Shown here: in pieces, positions 49,001-61,000 of the stretch
How the letters are laid out: each line of letters opens with the position of its first letter
How positions within the stretch are numbered: position 1 is the first letter of the stretch
NCBI GenBank assembly: GCA_026686845.1
Contig: JAIVEN010000004.1
Span: 9,828,827 to 9,892,826, forward strand
DNA: 64,000 nt
Source of the DNA: Adenanthera pavonina
Taxonomy: Eukaryota; Streptophyta; Magnoliopsida; Fabales; Fabaceae
Reading direction: 5' to 3'
Notes under the pieces: model-generated
Database searches by the model: none
What the model saw: only the letters and a program-made list of their open reading frames with translations
What the model was told of the DNA's origin: nothing
Position numbers and translations under genes: made by a program

Positions 49001-52000
49001 AGCTCCCTCTCTAGGCCTCCTCCTTGAGTATTTGCAGCCCACAAAACTCTGTGGACTCATCAACACCCCCGCCTACAAGTTTCACCTTGTCCTCAAGGTG
49101 GAATTCAGGAAATTGTGTGTTTAGAGAAACCATATCTTCCCAAGTACAGTCACATTCAGGTAAGTGCTTCCATTTCACAAGCACTTGACTACTACCATCA
49201 GTCATTGAGCGGACTTTAAGGATCTTTTCAGGCTCCACTTGGAGTTCATACTCATCTGTCAAGAAGTCGGGTAGTGAATGCACCATAACAGAGGGGAGAA
49301 GGGATCTTTTGAGCTGTGATACATGAAAGACAGGGTGTGTCCTTGCTGTTTCTAGGAGTTGCAACTTATAAGCCACTCTTCCGATCTTTTCTAGGATCCT
49401 GTAGGGTCCATAGTAACGAGGAGCTAACTTCTCATTCTGCTTCCTAGATAGAGACTTAAGTTCATAAGGCTGAATTCTCAAATACACCATGTCTCCCACC
49501 TCAAACTCAACATCTCTTCTTTTCTTATCAGCTTGTTCTTTCATGTAGCTTTGAGCTTTCTCTAGATAGGTTTTCAAATTATCTAGGAGTTGATTCCTTT
49601 CTTGGAGCTGGTCATTCACTTCCTCTGCCAACGAATTGTCATCACTCCACTTAAAGAGAGTAGGAGGATCCCTCCCGTATAATGCCTTAAATGGTATCAT
49701 TCCCATGGAGCGATTGTAGGTAGTATTAAACCAGTACTCAGCCCAAGAAAGCATTTTAACCCACTTCTTCGGAGTTTCACCAACAAAGCATCTCAAATAA
49801 ACTTCTAAGCTCCTATTAACCACTTCAGTTTGGTCATCCGTCTGGGGATGATACCCTAAACTATACTTCAAAGTTGATCTTGATTGAGCAAATAATTCTT
49901 TCCAAAACTGACTTATAAAAACCCTGTCTCGATCTGAAACAATAGTCTTTGGGAAGCCATGTAATTTCACTACTTCTTTAATAAAGACTTAGGCCACTTC
50001 TTTGGCAGTGAATGGATGTGAGAGGGGAATGAAATGACTATATTTGGTGAGCCTATCTACAATCACAGAAACTGTATCAAATCGTTGGGCTCTTGGCAAC
50101 CCAGCAATGAAATCCATACTGACGTCTTCCCATACAGCATTCGGTATTGGTAAAGGTTGCAACAACCCAGTTAGACTCAAAGCTTCATACTTATTCCGTT
50201 GGCAAATATCACACATAGCCACTTGCTCTTGAATATCCCTCTTCATCCCTTCTCAATAAACTACTTCAGCCAGTTGCTTGTAGGTTCTGAGATATCCCGA
50301 ATGCCCTCCAATAGGTGAGTAATAAAATTCTTTAATGAGGGCTTGTGTTTGTGGGGACATTTTCAGTATCACCAATTTTCCGTTGTATAATAAGCATCCA
50401 TTTTTTAAGCTGTACCCCTGTGGTGCTCCTCGTCTGTTCAATAGCTGCTGTCTTATAGACCTCAACCTCTCATCCTGACTGATTTCCTTCTCAAATTCTT
50501 CTATTCCGGCATACTGCCACAAGGATAAGGCAGTAAATTCCACAGCTTCTGTTTCTCTTCCCGAAAGAGCATCTGCAGCTCGGTTCTCTTTTCCTGGTTT
50601 GTATTGTATTTGGAACTTGTACCTCATGAGCTTAGTGACCCATTTTTTTTTATCTGGATCCACCACACGTTGCTCTAAGAGGTATTTCAATGCTTTCTGA
50701 TCAGTTTTTATAATAAATGGATGCCCACTCAGGTAGTGTTGCCATTTCTTGATCGCAAGCACAATGGCCATTAATTCCTTCTCATAAACAAAATTTTGCC
50801 ATGCCTTGTCTGACAGTTGCTGGCTATAATAAGCGATTGGTTTCCCATGCTACATCAAAATTGCCCATACTCCACTCCCACAAGCATAAATGTCAATTTC
50901 AAACGGCAACTAGAAATCAGGAAGTGCTAGCACCAGTGCAGTAACCATGGCTCGCTTGAGGCTTTCAAAGGCAGTTTGAGCTCTGTCCTCCTACTCAAAG
51001 GAATTCTTTCGAAGTAAATGAGTGAGAGGTGCAGCAATCTTTCCATAATCTTTGATGAACTTTCGATAATACCCTGTTAGTCCCAAAAATCCCCTTAAGG
51101 CCTTGAGATTTTTAGGGACTGGCCATTTCACCATGGCCTCCACTTTGGTTGGGTCAGCCTCTACCCCCTGTGATGAGATAAAATGCCCCAAATACTCCAC
51201 TTTTTGCTATCCAAAAGCACATTTGTTTAAATTAATAACCAGGTGGTAAGCTCTCAGCAACTCTAAAGCTACATTTAAATGTCTCAGATAAGTATTCAAA
51301 TCAATACTATAGATTAATATATCATCAAAGAAAACTAAGATAAATTTCCTCCGATGCTCTCCAAATATTTCGTTCATCAATGATTGAAAGGTGGAGGGTG
51401 CATTTGTGAGCCCAAAGGCAATAACAAGAAATTCATAGTGGCCATCATGTGTGCGGAAAGCTGTTCAGCCCCATCTTTAATGACAATAGCAGGATCCTTG
51501 GATCTATGGAGGGTTAACCCTTTCACAGGTTCACACACTTCCTGAAACTGATCCAGGATTGCTTGAATTTCAGGTATAATTTGTGGCCCTGTGGTTTCCT
51601 TACTCATGGCATCAAGCTCCAGTAAATACCCTTCACAGTTCCCTTTAAGCGCCTTCTTGAAAGCTTTGAATGTGACCTTTGTATGCATAAGAGACGGGTC
51701 TCCTGCTAAACAAACCAATTTTCCTTTGGCCACACGAACCTTCATGTATAATTGGCCCCAATGCACCCGAGTTTCACCTAGTGACTGAAGCCAAGCAATT
51801 ACCAACACTAGGTCCACATTGTCAAGCTTGAATGGATAAAACGTCTGGTTCATCATAAGTCCTTGCAACTCAAATTCAACAGCTGGGCATTCTTGGTTAG
51901 AATAGATTTTGCATCCATCCTTAACGGTCACTGAGTATCTTCGAGTCCTTTACACCTCCAAGCTGAGTTCCTTCACCAAGTGTTGAGCCACAAAGTTGTG

Positions 52001-55000
52001 GGTGGCTCCACTATCAATTAGAACCACCACTCTTCGACCTTTTAGGATGCCCAGTAGTTTCATTGTTTTGCAATCCGTGAATCCCCTCATGGAGGATAAC
52101 CTCAGACGCATAGAAGTATACACCTTCTCTGACTTGTCTCCTTCCACCTCTTGAAACTCCACCGAGTCTGTTACCTCATCTTCCTCTTCTTCTACTAAGA
52201 GGACTCTCAATTTTCTTCCTTTGCATTTGTGATTTGGGCTGTATTTTTCCTCACACTTAAAGCATAAGCCCAATTCCCCGCGATGATTAATCTCAACTTC
52301 TGTCAATCGTTGGCTTCTCCTATTGTTACTTCCACTGCTGCTATTCAGGGTGGAAGTAGGCACCACCACCTTACTACTAACTCCCTTAGTCCCCTCTCCT
52401 TCATCCTTCTCGTTCCCCTTGCTACCACCAGAGCTGACATTCGATTTCGGAGCTTCTAGGAGTCCTGCATAACGAAAAGGAGTAATTCTAGGAACCCCCG
52501 ATTTCTGTTCAGCAGTGTTCTTGGCATTCTTACCCCTACATTCCTCCTTTACCTTCTTAAGCATAATATTTCTCCCCTCAACTTGGAATGCATTATCCAT
52601 CAGCTGCTTCAAGGATTTTGGCTGCATCAAACAAACTTCAGCTTTAATCTCCTCCACTGGGCCGTTTTTGAATAATCCCATAAGCACATCATCGGGAATA
52701 GCACTTAACGGGGCTGATAACATCTCGAATTTCTCTCTATACTTAGTGACCGAACCATCCGGTTTTAAGCTTGCCAAGTGCTCAAAACTATCACCCACTA
52801 ATAACAATGAAACCTGTCTAATACCTCCACTTTGAAATCACGCCAAGTATTAATGGGGGCCCTTGTTTCGGTCCATTGAAACCAATTCAGAGCCCTTCCT
52901 TCAAGCCCCACTATAGCCGCATCGAGCTTCTCTTCCTCTAGCACTCCATTTACAACAAAGTACCGCTCCATTCTAAACATCCACTCGAGGGGATCATCTC
53001 CTTCAAAGGTTGGCAGCTCTAACTTTCGATGCTTCTGTATTTCTCTCTCGCTGAACTCCTCCAACAGTACCTCCCTGTTTTCGGCCCGTTCCCTTCTCTC
53101 CTATCCGTTATCAGCATCGTCTCTCTCTTCTTGCTGGTTACGTGTCTTTGTCGGCGTGATTTGGGGTACGCCGGTGTGCCTTGGTCGTTGGGTCTCAGGG
53201 AGCCCAGCTTGTCATTGCAGCGTCTCATCAATCCTGGTGATCTTGGACTCCAAGCGAGCTAAGATTTGTTGGAGGTTGCTGATCTCAGAGTGTGTTACGT
53301 TTTACGAGGCCTATAGTTGTTGTTGAGTCACTCTTTGCTCAGCTTGGATCTGCTTCACTTTTTTTTCCAAAGCTTCAATCCTACCCTCCATTCTCGTCCT
53401 TACCATACCCCGGGATTCGTGCCGCTCTGATACCACTTTTGATGGAACCCAATGATAACTTGTATTATTTCTATTAATCAGAAGTGTTTACAGCTCATAT
53501 TAACTAATTAGAGCTACAGTAAAAATAACACTCCTAATTGGCCCTAGGTGACTGTGCAACAAAAGAAAAGAACAAGTTGAAATAAAAGACAAACACAGTA
53601 GGAATTACTCTCCTGAAGTTGGACAGGTCAGGACCTCTCCTTTCTGAAAACAGTAACTTCCTTGCCTCCTCAGACACAATGACCAAGAAAATAGCTTACT
53701 CAGCCCTTGCCACATCAACCTCCACCTGGGGTGCCACCTCAGCCCTAGCACTAGTCTCATTTGGCACTTCATTGCTTGGTGGGCCTGTCTCAGTCCTTCC
53801 CTTGGCCCATTTCTCGCTGCCTTTCACTGCAGCTCCCTCTCTGGGCCTCTTCCTTGAGTATTTGCGGCACACAAAAGTCGTGGACTCATCAAAGTTCAAG
53901 TGGGATTAGAAGTTAGAACACATGAATAAATATGAAGGAATATTACATCCAAGTACCCAGATCATAAAAAGTTTAGGTTAAAGAATTTTGAAAAAACAAT
54001 TATTCGCAAGGATTATAGTTACTATAAAATTTTATGGAATGTTTTATGAAAGTTACTATTAAATTTTAAGAATGTTACTTCAAAGTTACTTCAAACTGTA
54101 ATTTCCTTGACCTGATAGTAGTCACATAAAGGTAGCAACTATGATTTTTAGAAATAATGTTCAAAATCCTTTATCTTAAATTTCTTAGGATCTGGGTCGT
54201 TAGACATAATTTCTCCTAGATATAAATACATCATTCTCTTTTTGATTTTTTAAGACCATTAGCTCAATAAATTTAAGTTTAGTGCTGGATTGAAAGGCTG
54301 CAACCCGAACAGTCACTGGCAGTGCCCAAGACATTCTCTCTTTCCAGAAGACATAATGTCCACTTCTTGTTTTATTTTCAGTATTATTTGCATAACAAAT
54401 GGATATTACCAGTGAAAAATGTATATATCTTCAATTTGGGTGACAACTATGAGTGATCTCAAAAACTTAGCAATTTGCATAAAGTTAAAAAATATATAAA
54501 CAAGGAAACTCTTACAGGGAAGAATTTATAACTTATGCCAAGACATAACCAATTGACAGTGTAATATGAAGAAACAAAAGATGTAAGTTACACATTATTC
54601 TTATGTACAGTAACACTAAGAAAAAGTTGGGATTTTCGATGAATTAGTCACTGATCTTCAAAGTGAGATAATACATTTCACATCTGCAAGAATATATTAT
54701 TTTGTCACTCAGGATTGAAGCATTAGGGAAAGTCGGTGATTTCCAAATAAAGGAAATATTTGTCTTTCTGCCTGCTTAGATTCATTTTTTGCCAGAAGCA
54801 AATGCATGATTGTACAGACAGCAAGGAGAAAAACTTTATAAACATTATAGTAAACTTATGCTATACCTATATTGCCATCACATTAGTTCATGATGTGACA
54901 CAAACAAGAAGAGATTTTTCAAGTTGCAAATATACTTACAGCTAATACGTTCTTTATCAAAGATGCACAGTTTAGTATCAAGAAGAGTGTGAACCCAGAC

Positions 55001-58000
55001 AAATAGGTCATGAGTGGGTAGGCTTGCAGAAGAGGGATTGTCAAAACCTGCAGATGGTTAAAAACCCAGAAAACACCAGGAAAAACACAAAGAAATGTTA
55101 CAAACAGATCAGTGAACGTCAGGAAAAGAACTGTTATTTAGAGGGAATATGAAGGTTACCGCTGCAATTCGTGTGATCATTATTGCCCCCAAGATCCTTT
55201 CAGCATATGCATATAAAGACATTTGAAATATGAGGAGACCTACGCCTGAAGGAATAAATATATTGTTAGCAACTCTGGCATATTTGCTCTAATAACTTCA
55301 AGAAGATTATGCCAAAAGAAAAAGATATTTACTTTTGCAATTATTGTAAGAAAAACAAACATTCAAGACATGCCTTTGTCAGTTCAGAGGACTTATGCTA
55401 AGAGACTCAACTGATCCTCAATGCAATGAAATCCAGCTGCCTTTTAGATATGAGCTCTTGTTGTAATTGTTAACAATGTGATGGAATCCGTGAAAATGAT
55501 GAAATATATTGGCTGTGAAAAATATTTACAGAGTCAAAACTTCTAGTATTCACCACTTCCAGTGAGGAAAATGGCAAGTTCCAGATGATTACAGCCGTTC
55601 GCATAAACACGAGGAAGACAAACATGAAAAGAAAAAATAGAAATGTCCCTGGCTGGCATTTGAGAGGCCAGCACCACTCTCCACTCCCTGTCCAATTTTT
55701 TCCCCCCTCTTCACCCCTCCCTTTCTCCACTAATATTGTCAGAAGTCGTTACAGCCCTTCCCTGGCCAGCTCAGCATTTTTTTTCCCTCTACTTCTTTTC
55801 CTACTATAGACTTGGGCTAAATAAGCATTAGGCCCATGATTACCCCCCCTCCAATCAGCTGCACCTTGTCCTCAAGGTGGAAATCAGGAAACTGGTTGTC
55901 AATCACAGCATAATCTTCCCATGTACTGTCCTCCTTGGATACATTCTTCCATTGAATCAGCACCTGCACTGAGCCATCTGCCATCTTTCTGGTTTTTAAA
56001 ACTTGCTCTGGTTCTACCTGCTGTTCCAATTCTTCAGTGAGTATCTCAGGGATAGGCCGTGGTTCAATATACTCATGGGGTGCCTTCTTCAATTGAGACA
56101 CATGAAATACAGGGTGGATCTTAGTTGTTGGTGGCAAATTTAGTTGGTAGGCTACTGTTCCAATTTTGCTCAGAACCTTATAAGGTCCATAATAGCGGGG
56201 AGCCAACTTCTCGTGAATCTTCTTGGCAAGTCCCTTGAGCTTGTATGGTCTCACACGTACATACACCAAATCTCCTATTTCAAACTGGATATTTCTTCTT
56301 TTCTTGTCAGCAACAGTTTTCATGTACTGCTGAGATTTCTCTCGATGTTGTTTCAGATCATCAAGAATAGCATTGCGATTTTTCAGCTGTATATTAACCT
56401 CCTCCACAGCTGAGAGCTCCCCTTCCCACCGAAACACTGTTGGTGGGTCTTTTCCATACACCACCTTGAAAGGAGTAGTGCCAATAGATCTATTATAGGT
56501 TGTATTAAACCAGAATTCAGCCCATGGTAACCATTTACTCCACTGTTTTGGGTTCTCCCCCGCAAAACTTCTTAAATAAGCTTCTAAACTTCGATTTACC
56601 ACTTCAGTTTGTCCATCGGTTTGGGGGTGATAACCTGAACTAAACTTAAGAGTAGTACCTGATTGCTTGAACAATTCTCGCCAAAACTGGCTAACAAATA
56701 TTCGATCCCTATCCGAAACTATGGATTTTGGAAATCCATGTAGCTTCACCACTTGAATAAATATTTCAGCTACTTCCTTAGCAGTAAAAGGATGGGATAA
56801 AGCAATGAAATGGCCATACTTGGACAGCCTATCTACTACCACCATTATAGTATCATACCTGTTGGATTTAGGTAGTCTCGTGATGAAATCCATGCTTGTG
56901 TCTTCCCATATTTGTTGAGGAATGGGAAGGGGCTGTAATAACCCAGCAGGTGATAAGGCCTCATACTTATTTCTCTGACAAATATCGCATTTAGAGACAT
57001 AACTCTGCACGTCCCTCTTCATGCCTTCCCAATACAACACCTCTTGCAATCTCTTGTATGTTCTTAGATATCCAGAATGTCCTCCCATGGGTGAGCTGTG
57101 AAATTCCGTGATTAACCCAGGCACTTTGGGTGACTTTCGGGGAACCACCAGCTTCCCATTATAGGTAAGGCATCCTTGCTTCAAGCTGTAGCCCGCTGGA
57201 GCCTCCTCACCTGTAATTAACTTCTGCACAATTTCAGCGAGTTTGGGATCTTTTTTAACTTCTTGATCAATTGCTTCAACTGCTTCAAATTGCCACACAG
57301 AGAAGGCTGATAATTTCAATGGCTTTTCTTTCCTTGAGAGTGCATCCGCTGCTTTATTGCTTTCACCCGATCTATACTGTACTTCAAATTTATATCCCAT
57401 CAATTTTGCCACCCATCCCTGATGATCTGGGTCAATTATCCGCTGTTCAAGCAGAAATTTGAGAGCCTTCTGGTCTGTTCGAACAATAAACTTGTGCCCC
57501 AGTAAGTAATGGCGCCATTTTTTAATGGCCATTACGATGGCTATTAGCTCCCGTTCATAAACTGAACTTTGTTGGTGTTTTAAAGAGAGTAGTTGGCTGA
57601 AATAAGCAATTGGCCGACTGTTCTACATCAGGACTGCGCCTACAGCATACCCAGATGCGTCAGTTTCCACGATGAAAGGTATAGAAAAATCAGGCATGGC
57701 TAAAACTGGGACCTCAGTCATGGCCTTCTTCAAGTTCTCAAATGCTCTATCAGCCTCCTCACACCATTTAAATGAATCTTTCTTCAGCAAGGCTGTCAGT
57801 GGAGCGGCAATTCGTCCATAGTGTTTAACAAATCGCCGATAATAACCTGTTAGTCCCAAGAATCCTCTCAAGGACTTCAGATCTTTGGGTCTTGGCCAAC
57901 TTACCATAGCTTCGATTTTTGCGGGGTCTGCTTGAACTCCAACTTTGGATATAATATGCCCAAGGTACTCCAATCTATCTTTGCCAAAAGCACACTTTTT

Positions 58001-61000
58001 TGCATTAATAATCAGCTTGTTCTCTCTTAACTTCTCAAATGCTATTCTCAAGTGTTCCATGTGGGTTGGTAAATCTGGACTGTAGACAAGTATATCATCA
58101 AAAAACACCAATATGCATGTTCGTAAGTAATTCTTGAAAATGTCATTCATCAATCCTTGGAAGGTAGATGGAGCATTTGTCAAGCCAAATGGCATCACTA
58201 AGAATTCATAATGCCCTTCGTGAGTTCTAAACACAGTCTTCTCCTCATCCCCCTCTTTAATTCTTATTTGGTGATACCCTGACTTCAAGTCCAGTTTTGA
58301 AAAAATAGTTGCTCCCCCTAACTCATCCAGCAACTCATCAATAGCGGGTATGGGAAATTTATCAGGGACAGTGGCTTTGTTCACAGCTCTGTAGTCAACG
58401 CAAAAACGCCAACTCCCATCTTTCTTCTTGACTAATAACACAGGGCTAGAGAAGGGACTTACACTGGGTCTAATTATCCCAACTTGCAGCATATCTCTAA
58501 CAAGTTTTTCAATTTCAGCTTTCTGTGAATGCGCATACCTATATGGTCTGATGTTTGGGGTTTGCTCTCCAGGCTTCAGTTGAATGGCATGATCCCTCGA
58601 TCTGCGTGATGGCAAGCCCGTTAGAGGCTGACATATCTCGGGATATTGCTGTAATAGTCGCTGCACTTGCTCCTGAATCCCCTGGTTTTCACAGCCGTTC
58701 GAGACCTCCAATTCCTCCACAATGGTTCCCATGTACTCGAGTAAGTAAGCTTGGTCGTTCTTCTTGAAGTTGTGAACCAGTGCGTTATAGGATACCCATG
58801 TCTTGGTGAGTTTGGGGTCACTAATTAAACAATGCCAGACCCATTCAATGTGATTTCCATTATGCCTTTCTTCCAATTTACCATGGTGTCTCCCAAAGAT
58901 TCTAACCACTTCATACCCAATATGATGTCATTTTCCCCAAGAGGAAAAGGATAGAAGTGCTGGGTAATAACCAAAGTCTGCAGTCTCAGATCTACACTTT
59001 TGCAAATGACATCGTTGTGAATTGCGTAGCCATCTCCCACGGTAATTCTGTATGGTTTGGTTTTGGCTAGCTTAAGCTTGAGTTTTGGAACCCACTGTTC
59101 AGCTATGAAATTATGGGTAGCCCCGCAATCGATCATAATGATTACCTCTGTCCCTTGTATTTCACCCTTAATCTTCAGAGTCTTGCTTCCACCCACACCC
59201 ACAAGCGAATACATGGAAAGCTCAATTTGTTCTTCCCCTTCAATCTCGGTTTCACGCCCTACTAGTGATTTTTGTGAGTCTTCAGCCCCAAATTCTCTCT
59301 CTCTTCCCTCCGTAACGTCTTCATCGGCCAACACTAGCAGGTTGAATTGCTTATTTTTACACTTATGATTAGGCCCGAACTTCTCTTCACATTTGAAGCA
59401 CAAGCCAAGCTCTCTTCGGCGATTCAGTTCTGCTTCAGAAAGTCGTCTAGATGTCGAGCTTCCCTTACTCGATGCTACTGGAGTTGAAACCGGGATGTTC
59501 GCAGCGTCCGGTGGTTTCTTTGTTTCTGGGCTCTTTCCGCCAGTTACAGGAATAGACACTCGCGAATGCTCTGGTGGGTTCAAAGGTCTGTACAGTCCCA
59601 ATTTGAAATCTCCCCACCTCGGGCCAAAATTGGGCTTCCAACTCTTACCAAGCTTTCTCTCCCTAGCACGGTCCAAGACCCAATTTCTTCCTTCAACCTG
59701 CAAAGCCAGCTCCATGAGCTCAATTAAGTTATTGGGCTTCATAATTCTTACTTCAGCCTGAATTTCATCTTGAAGCCCGTTTTTGAAAGCTCCCATCAGT
59801 ACCTCATCGGCAACCTTTGTCAACGGCGCCGACAACCTCTCGAAATGCTCGATATACTCTGCTACCTCCCCTTCTTGTTTGAGCGACAGTAGCATCTCGT
59901 AGTTGTCGCCCAATTGAGTGCAGTGGAATCTTCCTACCAACTCTTTTTTAAAGACTTCCCAGGAAGGGATTGGAGCCCTTGTATCTCTCCATTGGAACCA
60001 ACTCAATGCTCGGCCTTCCAGACTTAGAGCCACCGCTCCCAACTTCTCTTCCTCACTTACAATCCGGTTGACAGCGAAATTCCGTTCAACTCTGAACATC
60101 CATCCCATGGGATCATCGCCAGAGAATACGGGCACTTCCAACTTTCGTCTGACATTCGGGTCGTCCCTTGCCCCCTCCAGTGATGAGCCATCCTCCATCG
60201 TGTCCCTACCCCGATTCTCGTCACGTGGGTCCTCCTGCATCTTCTCAAGCCGCTCCTTGATTTTAGCAAAGTAGCCTTTTATGAGTGCCACCTTGGTGCT
60301 CACCGTTTCCAACCTCTGCTCCATCACTATACCCATAGCATCTACTCTTTTCTCTAAACTCTCCATTCTGTTCTCCATTCTGGTAGAGACCATGCCCCGC
60401 CAAGACCACTCTCTGATACCAAAACTAATGGAATCCGTGAAAATGATGAAATATATTGGCCGTGAAAAATATTTACAGAGTCAAAACTTCTAGTATTCAC
60501 CACTTCCAGTGAGGAAAATGGCAAGTTCCAGATGATTACAACCGTTCACATAAACACGAGGAAGACAAACATGAAAAGAAAAAATAGAAATGTCCCTGGC
60601 TGGCATTTGAGAGGCCAGCACCACTCTCCACTCCCTGTCCAATTTTCCCCCCCTCTTCACCCCTCCCTTTCTCCACTAATATTGTTAGAAGTCGTTACAG
60701 CCCTTCCCTGGCCAGCTCAGCATTTTTTTTCCCTCTACTTCTTTTCCTACTATAGACTTGGGCTAAATAAGCATTAGGCCCATCACAATGCAAATGGAAC
60801 AAAATGAGAGTATCTGCTTTGGATGTTCAAAAAGTTAAAAGAAGTGATCACCTATCAATCCTTACTTCAAACATCTTGAAACATGTTCAGTTATTGATTA
60901 TTTTTTAAATGAATAACCTACCTACACCAAACCTCAACTGAAATCAAGAGAGAAATTCAGAGAATTTCCATGCATACTACTAACATTGAAAACCTTGCCA

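Larger units (their letters stand above)
48611..53891 (-). mobile_element. Full-length Ty3/gypsy chromovirus (Gypsy-1) in a ZIFL intron
   Basis: Two 452-bp LTRs (48611-49062 and 53440-53891) begin TG and end CA and are flanked by a perfect 5-bp TSD, aagtt (48606-48610 and 53892-53896). The right copy is the 5' LTR, because the initiator-Met PBS TGGTATCAGAGC lies beside it on the minus strand. Gag, protease, RT, RNase H, integrase and a C-terminal chromodomain follow in that order. The 5.3-kb size, short LTRs and chromodomain suggest a Reina-like lineage (inference). By eye the LTRs differ at roughly 20 positions plus small indels, so this copy is older than Gypsy-2. It sits in the intron between ZIFL exons 54940-55047 and 48318-48362, in the gene's orientation. 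Confidence 0.95.
55479..60785 (-). mobile_element. Full-length Ty3/gypsy chromovirus (Gypsy-2) in a ZIFL intron
   Basis: LTRs of 361 bp (55479-55839) and 360 bp (60426-60785) are flanked by a perfect TSD caatg (55474-55478 and 60786-60790). The initiator-Met-type PBS adjoins the right LTR, so the element reads on the minus strand. By eye the LTRs differ at about seven sites, indicating a fairly recent insertion. Each LTR has lost one canonical end: plus-strand 60426 begins TA instead of TG, and 55839 ends GA instead of CA. The domain order gag-PR-RT-RNaseH-INT-chromodomain matches Gypsy-1, but the LTRs are unrelated. It lies in the intron between ZIFL exons 62129-62216 and 55160-55245, in the gene's orientation. 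Confidence 0.95.

Noticed and set aside
58825..58909. Programmed frameshift between Gypsy-2 gag-PR and RT
   Set aside because: I see no clear slippery heptamer, and the related Gypsy-1 reads from protease into the linker in one frame, so a one-base indel is simpler. Not fully excluded.
59057..60274. Plus-strand ORFs of 103-122 codons opposite Gypsy-2 gag
   Set aside because: They are shadows of the long gag frame on the other strand.
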